Positions 51,265 to 60,485 of a stretch of 64,000 nt of DNA are shown here, in pieces. Below the pieces are notes generated by a model, which was not told the origin of the DNA, ran no database searches, and saw only the letters and a list, made by a program, of their open reading frames with translations. How positions within the stretch are numbered: position 1 is the first letter of the stretch; each line of letters begins with the position of its first letter. Origin of the DNA: JAEVLT01 sp964484065 (lineage in GTDB: Bacteria > Bacillota > Bacilli > Bacillales > Cytobacillaceae); assembly GCA_964484065.1 (NCBI GenBank), contig CAZAEW010000014.1, positions 5,071-69,070 of the forward strand. Reading direction: 5' to 3'. Both the position numbers and the translations under genes were made by a program.

Positions 51265-51408
51265 AAGCCACTTCCTTTCATCATTTCTAAGATCATTTTA
51301 TATAAAATAATCCAGATCCCACTCAAAAAGAATGAATATTCCGTTAACATTTTTTGTGGATTTGGATTTATTTAAGTACCGAGATGTTCATCATTTTTTC
51401 ACAATCTA

Positions 51409-51592
51409 TGTGAAATTTTTCACAAAGCGCTTACATAACTTTACATTATGAACTAGGTGTTTTATCTTTGTTTATAAATTGTTTTAGGCGGAAAACTTCC
51501 GGAAATTTGAGCAAATCCATGCCTTCATACAATGAAATGTTCATTATTCTTTCACAAGTTTTGTGAAACGATTCACAGAAAGGTGCTATACT
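51409..51592 (+). promoter_or_regulatory. Rex-type operators and ldh promoter
   Basis: TGTGAAATTTTTCACA (51409-51424) and TGTGAAACGATTCACA (51562-51577) match the Rex redox-repressor palindrome TTGTGAAN6TTCACAA. Half-sites TTTCACAA also occur at 51398 and 51550. The second operator lies just ahead of an extended -10, TGCTATACT (51584-51592), so bound Rex would block RNA polymerase. The 51265-51408 part of the gap holds nothing else that I recognise. Confidence 0.85.
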
Positions 51593-51675
51593 GACTTAGT
51601 CAACTTGATAATAGTAGAAACCTTCAGTGTTAGTACTTTTAAATAATCCTCAGATTTTGAAAGGAGATTATCTAC

Positions 51676-52629
51676 ATGAATAACGGAAAAGTAAATCGGG
51701 TAGTATTAATTGGTACAGGGGCGGTAGGCTGCAGTTACGCCTATTCAATGATTAATCAGGGAGTAGCGGAAGAGTTAGTGCTGATCGATGTGAATGAAGC
51801 AAAAGCGGAAGGCGAAGTCATGGATCTTAACCATGGAATGCCATTCTCTCCTTCACCATTAAAGGTATGGAAAGGCTCTTACCAGGATTGTGCAACAGCA
51901 GACCTTGTTGTCATCACAGCAGGATTGGCGCAAAAACCAGGTGAAACCCGACTGCAATTAGTCGAGAAGAACACAAAAATATTTAAACAAATTGTCGGCA
52001 GCATTATGGAAAGCGGCTTTGACGGAATATTCCTTGTGGCAACAAACCCTGTGGACATTTTAACCTATGTCACATGGAAAGAATCAGGCCTTCCAAAAGA
52101 ACGTGTCATCGGTTCAGGCACCGTATTGGATTCTGCGCGTCTTCGCTTCAACCTCGGACAATTTTTCGATGTCGATACAAGAAATGTCCATGCTTACATT
52201 ATTGGGGAGCACGGCGATACAGAGCTTCCGGTTTGGAGCTGCAGTTCAATCGGAGTAGAAAAGCTGGAAACTGTTTTGGCGAAGAAAAATGATCTGAAAA
52301 AAGAATGCTTAGATGAAATCTTTACAAACGTTCGTGACGCAGCCTATCACATTATTGAGAGAAAAGGCGCAACCTTCTACGGAATCGGAATGTCGCTTGT
52401 CCGAATCACAAAGGCCATTTTAAATAATGAAAACTGTATCTTAACGGTATCTGCCTATTTAAACGGAGAATATGGACATAACGACGTTTATATCGGAGTT
52501 CCAGCTGTCATTAACCGGAACGGTATCCGCGAAGTCATTGAAATCGACCTAAATGACCTCGAAAAAGACCAATTTAATCATTCAGTTGAAGTGTTAAAAA
52601 GAACCATGAATCCAGAGGCGTTAGTTTAA
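51676..52629 (+). CDS. ldh: L-lactate dehydrogenase
   Basis: A 317-aa NAD-dependent enzyme. It opens RVVLIGTGAVGCSYAYSMINQG (Rossmann) and has the specificity loop AGLAQKPGETRLQLV, where the Gln typical of lactate rather than malate dehydrogenases is present. TNPVDILTYVTWK and the catalytic His in IGEHGDTELPVWS are intact. It reduces pyruvate to lactate to regenerate NAD under oxygen limitation, in line with the Rex sites upstream. Start ATG follows AAAGGAG. It shares an operon with the MFS gene 34 bp downstream. Confidence 0.95.
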   Translation: MNNGKVNRVVLIGTGAVGCSYAYSMINQGVAEELVLIDVNEAKAEGEVMDLNHGMPFSPSPLKVWKGSYQDCATADLVVITAGLAQKPGETRLQLVEKNTKIFKQIVGSIMESGFDGIFLVATNPVDILTYVTWKESGLPKERVIGSGTVLDSARLRFNLGQFFDVDTRNVHAYIIGEHGDTELPVWSCSSIGVEKLETVLAKKNDLKKECLDEIFTNVRDAAYHIIERKGATFYGIGMSLVRITKAILNNENCILTVSAYLNGEYGHNDVYIGVPAVINRNGIREVIEIDLNDLEKDQFNHSVEVLKRTMNPEALV

Positions 52630-52663
52630 TCGTAATAAAATTACAGGATAGAAGGATGGAATC

Positions 52664-53893
52664 ATGAAAGTAAGCAACGATACAAAAAAAGGTTATTTTA
52701 TGCTGGCTGTTTTATGGTTATCTTATGTTACCTTTGCAATGAACTGGGTGGCCGGGTCTTCTTTGACGCCGCAAATCACCAAAACCTTTTTTGGCGGACC
52801 GGTAGATCCTCTTATTTCACAATTAGTAAATTACTCCATTACAACGGCTCGAGTATTTGCCAATATATTAGCAGCGGTTATCTTAATGAAATTGGGACCC
52901 AAAAAAGCAGCTGGTACGGCAATTGGACTTTTAATGATGGGGCTTGTAGCGATTTATCTGCCCAATTATTGGGCCTACACAGCCGCAAGAATGGTCATGG
53001 CGGTAGGCGGTTCAATGGTGATTGTCTATATGAATCCTGTTGTAGCCCACTATATTACTAACTCGAAAATTAAACTGCGTATCAATGCAGCCAATACAGT
53101 GTCATATAACGCAGGTGCATTTATTGTGGCTGTCCTGTTTACGGTTTTCGCTAAACAAATGGTGGTAAACTGGCGCTTAACTCTAACGTTTTTTGCAGCT
53201 TTAACCATTTTGTTTTTTGCCGGCTGGCTGTGGAAAGCGGAGAATTTTGAAACGAGAGAAAAAAATAGTGGAAAAACGGAAGTCTATGGATATAAGGATG
53301 CCCTTAAAGATGGATTTCTCTGGCGATACGGCATGGCGTTTGCTTCCTTTTTAACCTTGTATGTTTTATCGCTTGTGAGCTTTAAGGCTATTTTTGAACA
53401 ATATACTTTATTGAATGGTTCCGTTACAAACTTGTTAATTTCCGGTTTTGGGATTTTGGGTACTTTTGCCGGGATTCGGATTGGAAATAACGGGGTGCCG
53501 CGCAAGCCGACTCTTGTACTCAGCGGAATTGTCATGGTTGGAACGTTTGCCTTGGCATTAGTATTTGCCAATAGTGTTCCGCTTCTATCTTATTCGCTGA
53601 TTGCCATTTCGGGTTTTGCAATGTATATTCAGTACCCAATCTTTTTGAATCTTCCTCATGAATTAAAAGGGATGACGCCGCAAAGATTGACGATTATGTT
53701 TGGCTTATTCTGGGCGTTGGCATATGCCGGTCAAACGATTGCTACCATTGTGTGGAGTTATATTTTAGGCACTTCCGGATATACACCGGCGATGATTTTC
53801 TTTATCGCTGTCTCAAGTTTGTATATCTTCTTGACTGCAACTTTCCCGGAAACAATCCAAAAGGAAACAGTTAAAAAAAGAATAGCTGCGTAG
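52664..53893 (+). CDS. MFS transporter in ldh operon
   Basis: A 409-aa major facilitator protein with 12 predicted helices. Visible features are ITTARVFANILAAVILMKLGPKKAAG (loop 2-3 motif), ARMVMAVGGSMVIVYMNPVVAHYI and the TMH7-8 region GSVTNLLISGFGILGTFAG. It sits right behind ldh without a terminator between, so it shares the Rex-controlled promoter. Export of lactate or another fermentation acid would fit; that is inferred from context only. Confidence 0.8.
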   Translation: MKVSNDTKKGYFMLAVLWLSYVTFAMNWVAGSSLTPQITKTFFGGPVDPLISQLVNYSITTARVFANILAAVILMKLGPKKAAGTAIGLLMMGLVAIYLPNYWAYTAARMVMAVGGSMVIVYMNPVVAHYITNSKIKLRINAANTVSYNAGAFIVAVLFTVFAKQMVVNWRLTLTFFAALTILFFAGWLWKAENFETREKNSGKTEVYGYKDALKDGFLWRYGMAFASFLTLYVLSLVSFKAIFEQYTLLNGSVTNLLISGFGILGTFAGIRIGNNGVPRKPTLVLSGIVMVGTFALALVFANSVPLLSYSLIAISGFAMYIQYPIFLNLPHELKGMTPQRLTIMFGLFWALAYAGQTIATIVWSYILGTSGYTPAMIFFIAVSSLYIFLTATFPETIQKETVKKRIAA

Positions 53894-53908
53894 AGCAAAC
53901 AAAAATAT

Positions 53909-53940
53909 GGAGCATGCCTATATGGCATGCTCCGCTTTGT
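53909..53940 (+). terminator. Terminator after ldh-MFS operon
   Basis: GGAGCATGCC (53909-53918) and GGCATGCTCC (53924-53933) form a perfect 10-bp stem around TATAT, followed by GCTTTGTG. Confidence 0.82.
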
Positions 53941-54011
53941 GTTTCGAAGGTTAAAAGTATTAATACTGCCCTGAATAGAGCCAGATAATTCCTCGCTTTG
54001 ACTGGTTAGAA

Positions 54012-54042
54012 ACAACATGACTTTTGCGCAGCTCCGCCCCTT
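54012..54042. repeat. 31-bp dispersed repeat, copy 2 (inverted)
   Basis: CAACATGACTTTTGCGCAGC followed by TCCGCCCCTTT is the exact reverse complement of 45226-45256. The rest of 53941-54219 holds no gene that I can support. Confidence 0.8.
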
Positions 54043-54219
54043 TTCCTCAGAAAGGTACGTCAAGGAGCAGGAGGCATTCGACAAATTGCGAGGAAAAGAC
54101 CCTTAAATTTGGTACATTGAAACATAATTTTGTTATTATAGAAAGAGCAACCTTTTTATTTATTTTAATAGTTAAATAGGAACGAACTAACTAAACCAAC
54201 TTTATTAAGGGGTAGAGCA

Positions 54220-55602
54220 ATGCGTAAAAAACATATCATTCTTATCAGCAGTTTTATCGTGATTGTTGCACTCGGAATTGCGGGAATGAGCTATTATCAA
54301 TCGACCCGATTCAATTCGCATATCACCATCAATAATACCAAGGTAGGCGGGTTAACTGCTGAACAGGCGATAAAAAAATTAACATCTTCTGTATTAAAGA
54401 ATAAAGTCTATGTTGGCAGCCAGTTAATTTTAGATGGAAAAGATACAAAAATGGGCTTTACTAATCAAGACCTCCCTGAGGTTAACAAATTACTGAAAAA
54501 GCAGCAGACGTTTTGGCCTTCTTCAAAGGTGAAAGATTTTTCACTTGTTCCCGGCAAAGCCAATCAATATCGAAGCCAGACATTGAAAAAACAAGTAGAA
54601 GAAAAACTTACGGCCATGAATAAGAGCCTACAAGCGCCAAAAGATGCGGAAGCACATTTGGAAAACGGCAAAGTCGCCATTTCAAAGAGCGTTAACGGGG
54701 AACAATATGATGTCAGTCAATTGTTAAAGGATTATCAGAAACAGGAATTTAATAGTGAAATTCATTTGAAGACGGTATATATTCAGCCTGTAAGAGAGAA
54801 CAGCGCTATTGTTAAAAAGGAAGCCAAATTGCTGCAGGACCTTGCTCAGCGTACCATTGATTATAAGGTGCAAAGCAAAGCTTATACATTAAAAGGCAGC
54901 GATTTAATTAAGAATGCATCTGCAGCAAAAGATATGAAAGTTACCATCGATGGAGCAGAGATTAAGAAAAAAATCACCGAAATCAATCAGGCTCAGTCAA
55001 CATTAGGCAAGAACTTTCAATTTAAAACACATTCCGGTTCAGTCATAACGGTAAAAGGTCAATCTTATGGATGGGCCATAAATGTCGAAAAAGAAACAGC
55101 GCGGATTCAGGAAGCTTTTGCAAAAGGGGAAAAGTCCCTATCAGCTGAAAATATTTATGGAGTCGGCTGGACCACCCGTGGAACGGGATATCAAATTACT
55201 GCCAATAATGGTATTGGTGATACGTATGCGGAAGTGTCCATTGCCCAGCAGCATATTTGGATTTATAAAAACGGGCAGCTGGCAGTCGAAACGAATGTCG
55301 TTACCGGCAGACATGACACCAATGAAGATACGAATACCGGTGTTTGGTATATCGAATATAAACGGTCTCCGTCCACCCTTACAGGCAGTGAGGTAGGCAA
55401 TCCGAATTATTCCGTTAAAGTGCAGTATTGGGCGCCGTTTACGATGGGCGGTCAGGGATTCCATGATGCCAGCTGGCGTAAAAACTGGGCAAGTGATGCC
55501 TACCTGACAGCAGGGTCAGGCGGATGCGTCAACACCCCGCCGAGCATCATGCCAACCGTCTATGCGAATTTAAGTCAATACGAACCAGTCATTGTATATT
55601 AA
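54220..55602 (+). CDS. L,D-transpeptidase (YkuD) with peptidoglycan-binding domain
   Basis: A 460-aa protein anchored by an N-terminal helix (about 5-25). The middle carries PG_binding_4-like repeats (ITINNTKVGGLTAEQAIKKL, KDMKVTIDGAEIKKKITEI). The C-terminal YkuD domain (about 325-460) has AQQHIWIYKNGQLAVETNVVTG, GFHDASWRK and the nucleophile loop AGSGGCVNTP with the catalytic Cys and a nearby His. It would form 3-3 peptide crosslinks or attach proteins in the wall. Start ATG follows AAGGGGTAGAGC. Confidence 0.9.
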   Translation: MRKKHIILISSFIVIVALGIAGMSYYQSTRFNSHITINNTKVGGLTAEQAIKKLTSSVLKNKVYVGSQLILDGKDTKMGFTNQDLPEVNKLLKKQQTFWPSSKVKDFSLVPGKANQYRSQTLKKQVEEKLTAMNKSLQAPKDAEAHLENGKVAISKSVNGEQYDVSQLLKDYQKQEFNSEIHLKTVYIQPVRENSAIVKKEAKLLQDLAQRTIDYKVQSKAYTLKGSDLIKNASAAKDMKVTIDGAEIKKKITEINQAQSTLGKNFQFKTHSGSVITVKGQSYGWAINVEKETARIQEAFAKGEKSLSAENIYGVGWTTRGTGYQITANNGIGDTYAEVSIAQQHIWIYKNGQLAVETNVVTGRHDTNEDTNTGVWYIEYKRSPSTLTGSEVGNPNYSVKVQYWAPFTMGGQGFHDASWRKNWASDAYLTAGSGGCVNTPPSIMPTVYANLSQYEPVIVY

Positions 55603-55609
55603 AAAGCAG

Positions 55610-55655
55610 AGGGACAGTTTCTTGCTGAAGTCAGCAAGAAACTGTCCCTTTTGTT
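55610..55655. terminator. Very strong bidirectional terminator
   Basis: A 19-bp perfect stem, AGGGACAGTTTCTTGCTGA (55610-55628) with its complement at 55631-55649, with a 2-nt AG spacer, so the loop must open a few pairs. TTTTGTTATT follows. It separates the transpeptidase gene and the convergent EAL-HDOD gene. Confidence 0.92.
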
Positions 55656-56883
55656 ATTCCTTCATTAATTCATTCGCCCATTTAAAGGCTTCATAGTAGC
55701 ATTTAAGGGCGATTTTTTCGCTGATTTTGAGTTTATTGCACAAAATGCCGATGTCTTCCCAGACTCCTCTTTCAAAGATAATGCTTAAATCAAGGGCATT
55801 TTTCATCTGATTGGATTTTCCTTTAAGGGCTTCACAAATATCTTCTTGAAGCGGCATTAATGTTAAGATCTGATTCATTTCCATCCCTAACAGTACATCC
55901 ATAAGTGAAAACAATCCGGTTAAGAAATAGGAGGATGATTCTTTTTGTTTATTTTTGTGTAAAGCAAGGAGCTCGCACATTTTTGCCCGAATGAGACTAT
56001 TGTTAAACATTTCTCTGGACCATTCACTCTTCCCGCTCATTGTTCCCCTGAGGGAAAGGATATAAAGCCATTTTTTCAGTTCATTAAACCCAAGGCGGAC
56101 AACTGCCTGCCTGATTGAACTGATTTTACTTTTTGGCCGGAATGCCGGAGAATTAATCAATTTAAGAAGCTTATAGGATAAGGATAAATCTTGCTCAATT
56201 AATTTAGTGATAAAATCGAGATCTGGTTCACCCTCGGCTAAATGATTGATAATGACAAAATAATTTTGGAAGTACTCAGGCACATCATGGGTGGAAAGGA
56301 TAACGGGCTTGGAAAAATAGTAACCTTGAAAATAGTCATAACCAAATCGGACGGCAGAATGAAACTCCTCTAATGTTTCAATTTTTTCAGCCAGCAGCCG
56401 ATTATCGTATTTGCGGGCAACATGTTCAATTATTTTTCTCATTTGCAGAGAAGTATCCCTAAAATCGACTTTAATAATATTAGCAAGTTCGAGCAGACGG
56501 TATGTAAACGGATTTTCCTTATGTAAAACAAAATCATCAAGGGCAATTTGGTAGCCTTTGTTTTTCAGTTCTTTACATATATTGATTAATTCCTGATTTA
56601 TTTCAACTGTTTCTAATATTTCCACGACAACCTCATTTGGCTGGAAATAGGTCGGGAGTCTTTGCTGGAGCAAATTCCCCGTAAAATTGACAAAACAAGG
56701 CTTCCCATTAGAGAGTTCGTCCATTCCGATATTAATAAAGCTATTGACGATGACATCTGTTGTAGCTATATCACCGTTAATCTCCTGATACTTATTCTCC
56801 AGATTGTTGCGATAGAGCAATTCATAGGCAAATATTTCTTTTGTCTTTGTGAATATTGGCTGTCTGGCGACAAAAGCCTCCAT
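55654..56883 (-). CDS. EAL-HDOD domain protein (YuxH-like)
   Basis: About 409 aa. The N-terminal EAL domain opens VARQPIFTKTKEIFAYELLYRN and keeps VVVEILETVEIN, ALDDFV, IKVDF and LAEKIET, but the EAL triad itself reads YELLYR. Catalytic residues are only partly kept, so it may bind rather than cleave c-di-GMP. The C-terminal HDOD domain (about 200-400) carries DLDFITKLIEQDLSLSYKLLKLINSPAF and ISSIRQAVVRLGFNELKKWL. This matches YuxH. The start ATG 56883 is chosen from AAGG 9 bp upstream. It is divergent from a second c-di-GMP-type gene. Confidence 0.85.
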   Translation of the reverse strand: MEAFVARQPIFTKTKEIFAYELLYRNNLENKYQEINGDIATTDVIVNSFINIGMDELSNGKPCFVNFTGNLLQQRLPTYFQPNEVVVEILETVEINQELINICKELKNKGYQIALDDFVLHKENPFTYRLLELANIIKVDFRDTSLQMRKIIEHVARKYDNRLLAEKIETLEEFHSAVRFGYDYFQGYYFSKPVILSTHDVPEYFQNYFVIINHLAEGEPDLDFITKLIEQDLSLSYKLLKLINSPAFRPKSKISSIRQAVVRLGFNELKKWLYILSLRGTMSGKSEWSREMFNNSLIRAKMCELLALHKNKQKESSSYFLTGLFSLMDVLLGMEMNQILTLMPLQEDICEALKGKSNQMKNALDLSIIFERGVWEDIGILCNKLKISEKIALKCYYEAFKWANELMKE

Positions 56884-57214
56884 AGTCATCATCCTTGCTA
56901 CCGGCAAATTGTGTTCAATAAGGAGTATTACGTGAAAGGATTTTCTGTCATTCTATTAATATAATAAAGAAACAGTAAAAAAAAGTAAATGAGGGAAAAG
57001 TTCTCCTGCTGCTTTCTTTACGAAAGTGTCCAACAGAAAAATGGAAAAGCAGCTACAAGACATTTATTCCTCTTTGAATATCTAAAACTTTAAAAGGTTT
57101 TTGTAGGTGTCGGGGGTTAAAAAATGCTATTTCAAAAAATTGATGTAAAATATAGATAAATCATCATGCTTTTTCATCCTGACTGCACCACTGAATGGGA
57201 AAGAAGGTTGTGGG
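56884..57214. other. Gene-free gap between two divergent c-di-GMP genes
   Basis: One inverted repeat, GCTGCTTTC and GAAAAGCAGC, lies at about 57009-57053. The rest is AT-rich promoter-like sequence; no riboswitch was recognised. Confidence 0.5.
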
Positions 57215-59707
57215 ATGCTGAATTATTTTGATTCCCCTCATAGCAAAAAAGATCACTACTTAATTCCATTGCTATCCATTTTTATCTTCATCATAGCCCT
57301 TTTTTTTCGAAATCCCTTATACGGTATTTTTGGCTCGAAGAACTATTTATCCATTCATATGATTTTTGAATTACTCATCATTACGACCGCACTTATCATA
57401 TCCTTTCAATCATGGGTAGCCTCTCCTCATATCTTAACAAGCTACCGATTATGGGTTGGTTCCTTGTTTTTCACCCTGAGTTTTATAGAAACCGCCCACA
57501 TGCTTTCCTATAAAGGGATGCCGTTTTTCTTTTCTGACAGCTCCGCTTATAAAGCAACCTGGTTTTTTATGATTGGACGATTTACGGAAGTGACTGGAAT
57601 CCTTGCCATTATCCTGACGAAGGATCGAATGGTAACTCCCAAAAAAAGATGGCTCGGATATAGCCTTGCATTTGCGTATTCTATTTTGTGGATAATATTG
57701 GTGTATTACCCAATCAGGTTGCTTCCAGAACTGGTTGTGGAGGGAATTGGAACTACTGCTTTAAAACGAAATCTTCAATATGTGTGCATCATCCTTGAAA
57801 TTTGCATCACCCTTATTGTCTTTTTTCGCTTTCGCACAAATAAAGTATTAAGATCCATGTTGATGACAGCATCATTTTATTTGATAGTGGCAGACTATTT
57901 TTTCAGTTCTTATAAAGACGTATATGACATTACTAATTTTGTTGGCCACTGGTTCCAATTGGCGGGGTTTTATTTTTTACAAAGAGGCATTTACAGGGAG
58001 GCGGTGGAGGAACCTTTTCGTAAACAAAAAGAAGCGGAAGCCCAATTACAGAATGAAGAGGAGTTTCTTGCCACGATTGCCTCCCAAATGGGAGAAGGAT
58101 TATTGGTATTGGAAAGAACAGGAAAAATATCATTCATGAATTTTGAAGCGGAACGGCTGCTCCACTGGAGACAGGAGGAATTGATAGGGAAATATGTCGA
58201 GGATTTTCTTCACGTCGGCAAATATTCCTTTAAAGAAGATTCGATGACGATTGCCTGTACGTCTGTAAAGGAAGATGAGATTTATTGTCACAATGGAGTT
58301 TCATTTCCTGTCTCTTATGTCATCACACCGTTTTTTGAAAATAATGCTATTGCAGGTTTCATTATTGTGTTTCGTGATATTTCCCAGCAAATTAAGGACC
58401 GGGAGACGATTGAATTTATGGCTTTTCATGACGAATTGACGAAACTCCCGAATCTGCGTTTTCTTAAAGAAGAGTGGACAGAAATGATCAGCCGTCAAAA
58501 GCAAGGAAAACTAGCCCTTCTTGTCATGGATATCGATCGTTTTACCAATATGAACAAAGCGCTTGGAAATGAGTTTGGTGACCTCGTTCTTCAAGCGGTT
58601 GCAGACAGGATCAGGAGGAAGCTGTCAGCCGGGATGCTTTTTGGGAGGCTGACTGGTGATGACTTTTACCTGATCTTTCCCGATGTAAATGATCAAGCGG
58701 AAGTAGCAGGAATAGTAAAAAAAATCCACAATAGTTTAAGTGATCCTCTTCAAATTCAGCACGTTGATTTAAATGTGAATGTAAGCACCGGGGTTGCCCT
58801 TTATCCTACCCATGGAAGCCACTTGGATGAATTAATTCAACATGCAAAGATTGCACTAACAGAGGCGCAGCAGCAAAACCATTTATATGAATTTTTTCAT
58901 TCTTCCATGGAGGAAAAGGCATTGGACCGGCTTGTTTTGGAGAATGATTTGTTTCATGCGTTAGCCCGAAGTGAATTTCATCTCGTTTATCAGCCGCAAG
59001 TCCATATAACATCCGGAAAAATTATCGGGCTTGAAGCCCTGCTCCGCTGGCATCATCCCGTAAAAGGAATTGTGAATCCGGAGATATTTATTCCGATTGC
59101 CGAGGATACAGGATTGATCATTTCAATTGGGGAATGGGTTTTACGGACAGCTTGCCGGCAATTAAAATATTTGCATGATCATGGGTATTCCTCCCTTGTC
59201 ATGGCCGTGAATTTATCGATTCGTCAGTTTTACCAAAAAAACCTGAAGGATATTGTCATGGATGTGTTGGAGGAAAACAGCCTCTCACCGCAGTTTTTGG
59301 AATTGGAAATTACCGAGAGCATGATGATGAATGCAGAGCATGCAATGCAAACATTAAGGGATCTGAAGAAATTAGGCATTAAGATTGCCATTGATGATTT
59401 TGGAACCGGATACTCATCATTATCTTATTTAAAAAATCTTCCGGTGGACCGTTTGAAAATTGATCAGTCATTCATCCGGGATCTGCCTCATAATAAGGAT
59501 GGCCTTTCGGTTGTATCCATGATCATTACACTCGCCCAATACTTAAATCTTGAGGTGATTGCAGAGGGAGTAGAAACCGATGACCAGCAGGGAATTTTAC
59601 AAGCCAAAGGCTGCCAGCATGTTCAAGGATATCTGTACAGCCCGCCTCTTCCGCCAGATCATTTGCCTGAAACATTGAAAAGGCTCGATCATTCTATTAG
59701 TACTTAA
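57215..59707 (+). CDS. Membrane c-di-GMP phosphodiesterase: MASE3-PAS-GGDEF(degenerate)-EAL
   Basis: An 830-aa protein. Residues about 15-260 form an eight-helix MASE3-like sensor. A PAS domain follows (about 285-400: GEGLLVLERTGKISFMNFEAERLL). The GGDEF domain (about 405-565) has MAFHDELTKLPNLRFLKEEW but the signature reads RLTGDDFYLI in place of GGDEF, which argues against cyclase activity. The EAL domain (about 575-825) is complete: GLEALLRWHH, NLSIRQF, ELEITESMMM, IDDFGTGYSSLSYLKNLPVDRLKID and VIAEGVET. It should be a phosphodiesterase, possibly with the GGDEF part sensing GTP. Start ATG 57215 follows GAAGG. Confidence 0.9.
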   Translation: MLNYFDSPHSKKDHYLIPLLSIFIFIIALFFRNPLYGIFGSKNYLSIHMIFELLIITTALIISFQSWVASPHILTSYRLWVGSLFFTLSFIETAHMLSYKGMPFFFSDSSAYKATWFFMIGRFTEVTGILAIILTKDRMVTPKKRWLGYSLAFAYSILWIILVYYPIRLLPELVVEGIGTTALKRNLQYVCIILEICITLIVFFRFRTNKVLRSMLMTASFYLIVADYFFSSYKDVYDITNFVGHWFQLAGFYFLQRGIYREAVEEPFRKQKEAEAQLQNEEEFLATIASQMGEGLLVLERTGKISFMNFEAERLLHWRQEELIGKYVEDFLHVGKYSFKEDSMTIACTSVKEDEIYCHNGVSFPVSYVITPFFENNAIAGFIIVFRDISQQIKDRETIEFMAFHDELTKLPNLRFLKEEWTEMISRQKQGKLALLVMDIDRFTNMNKALGNEFGDLVLQAVADRIRRKLSAGMLFGRLTGDDFYLIFPDVNDQAEVAGIVKKIHNSLSDPLQIQHVDLNVNVSTGVALYPTHGSHLDELIQHAKIALTEAQQQNHLYEFFHSSMEEKALDRLVLENDLFHALARSEFHLVYQPQVHITSGKIIGLEALLRWHHPVKGIVNPEIFIPIAEDTGLIISIGEWVLRTACRQLKYLHDHGYSSLVMAVNLSIRQFYQKNLKDIVMDVLEENSLSPQFLELEITESMMMNAEHAMQTLRDLKKLGIKIAIDDFGTGYSSLSYLKNLPVDRLKIDQSFIRDLPHNKDGLSVVSMIITLAQYLNLEVIAEGVETDDQQGILQAKGCQHVQGYLYSPPLPPDHLPETLKRLDHSIST

Positions 59708-59787
59708 AGAAAAACAGAAAGATATAGAGGGGAAATTCAAAATCATTTATAATGGGATAAATAATAGATAGTGGAGGAAACCTTTTT

Positions 59788-60126
59788 ATGTCTAATTTAC
59801 CAAATTGTCCAAAATGTAATTCTGAGTACACATATGAGGATGGGAGTCTCTTGGTTTGTCCTGTATGTGCCCATGAATGGACTTTAGAGGCCGAATCCGG
59901 CGCCGAAGAGCAAAAGGTATTTAAAGATGCGAATGGAAATATTTTAACCGATGGCGATACAGTAACCGTTATCAAGGATCTGAAAGTAAAAGGCAGCTCA
60001 TCCGTTTTAAAAGTGGGAACAAAGGTGAAGAATATTCGGTTAGTTGACGGCGACCATAATATTGACTGCAAAATTGACGGCTTTGGAGCTATGAAATTAA
60101 AATCTGAATTTGTCAAAAAAGCATAA
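59788..60126 (+). CDS. phnA: PhnA/YjdM-family zinc-ribbon protein
   Basis: A 112-aa protein. The zinc ribbon is NCPKCNSEYTYEDGSLLVCPVCAHEW, and the C-terminal domain has VFKDANGNILTDGDTVTVIKDLKVKGSSSVLKVGTKVKNIRLV, a full YjdM (PhnA) sequence. It was named for alkylphosphonate use, but in E. coli it is not needed for that and its role is unclear. Start ATG follows GTGGAGGAAAC. It lies far from the phn transporter in this window. Confidence 0.9.
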   Translation: MSNLPNCPKCNSEYTYEDGSLLVCPVCAHEWTLEAESGAEEQKVFKDANGNILTDGDTVTVIKDLKVKGSSSVLKVGTKVKNIRLVDGDHNIDCKIDGFGAMKLKSEFVKKA

Positions 60127-60197
60127 CCCGATTGGTTCAACTAAGCCTCTAAAGAACGCAGCGGCAAGTTTCACTGTATCTCACCAATCGGGTTTTT
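60125..60197 (+). terminator. Terminator after phnA, with long loop
   Basis: AACCCGATTGGT (60125-60136, overlapping the stop codon) pairs with ACCAATCGGGTT (60183-60194), followed by TTT. The 46-nt loop is unusual. It borders the nested inverted-repeat element copy 2. Confidence 0.7.
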
Positions 60198-60283
60198 ACT
60201 GGCAGTGGATCCCACACTAACTATTCTTGTATAGATTGAATATTGAAGTGGGGGTCTTACTGCCAGTTAATGCGGGGTAAAAT
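60191..60283. repeat. Nested inverted-repeat element, copy 2
   Basis: GGGTTTTTACTGGCAGTGGA to TGCGGGGTAAAA matches 12986-13073 over its full length. The outer ACTGGCAGT/ACTGCCAGT arms are kept, but the inner left arm has decayed (CCCACACT versus CCCCCACTT). Confidence 0.75.
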
Positions 60284-60445
60284 AGTTTTAAGGGTCTATT
60301 CATCATAGCCCCTTTTTTTATTTCTCTGGATTATTAAAAATATATAGGTCTTTCGTTTTATTTTTCGGCTAAAACGGGTCATATTTCATATAGAAAAACA
60401 GTCCTATTTCAGAGACTATTTACCCATATAACCGTAAAAAACCTT

Positions 60446-60485
60446 CTATTAAAATAGAGTTAGAACTATATTACTATTTTAATAG
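60446..60485 (+). promoter_or_regulatory. Perfect 12-bp inverted repeat next to chitinase ribosome binding site
   Basis: CTATTAAAATAG (60446-60457) is complementary to CTATTTTAATAG (60474-60485) across a 16-nt loop, and AGGAGAGG starts at its 3' foot (about 60484). It could be an operator or an RNA hairpin at the ribosome binding site. Confidence 0.6.

Noticed and set aside
53758..54084. Minus-strand ORF opposite the end of the MFS gene
   Set aside because: It lies mostly over a real gene and a terminator, has no ribosome binding site and no family features.
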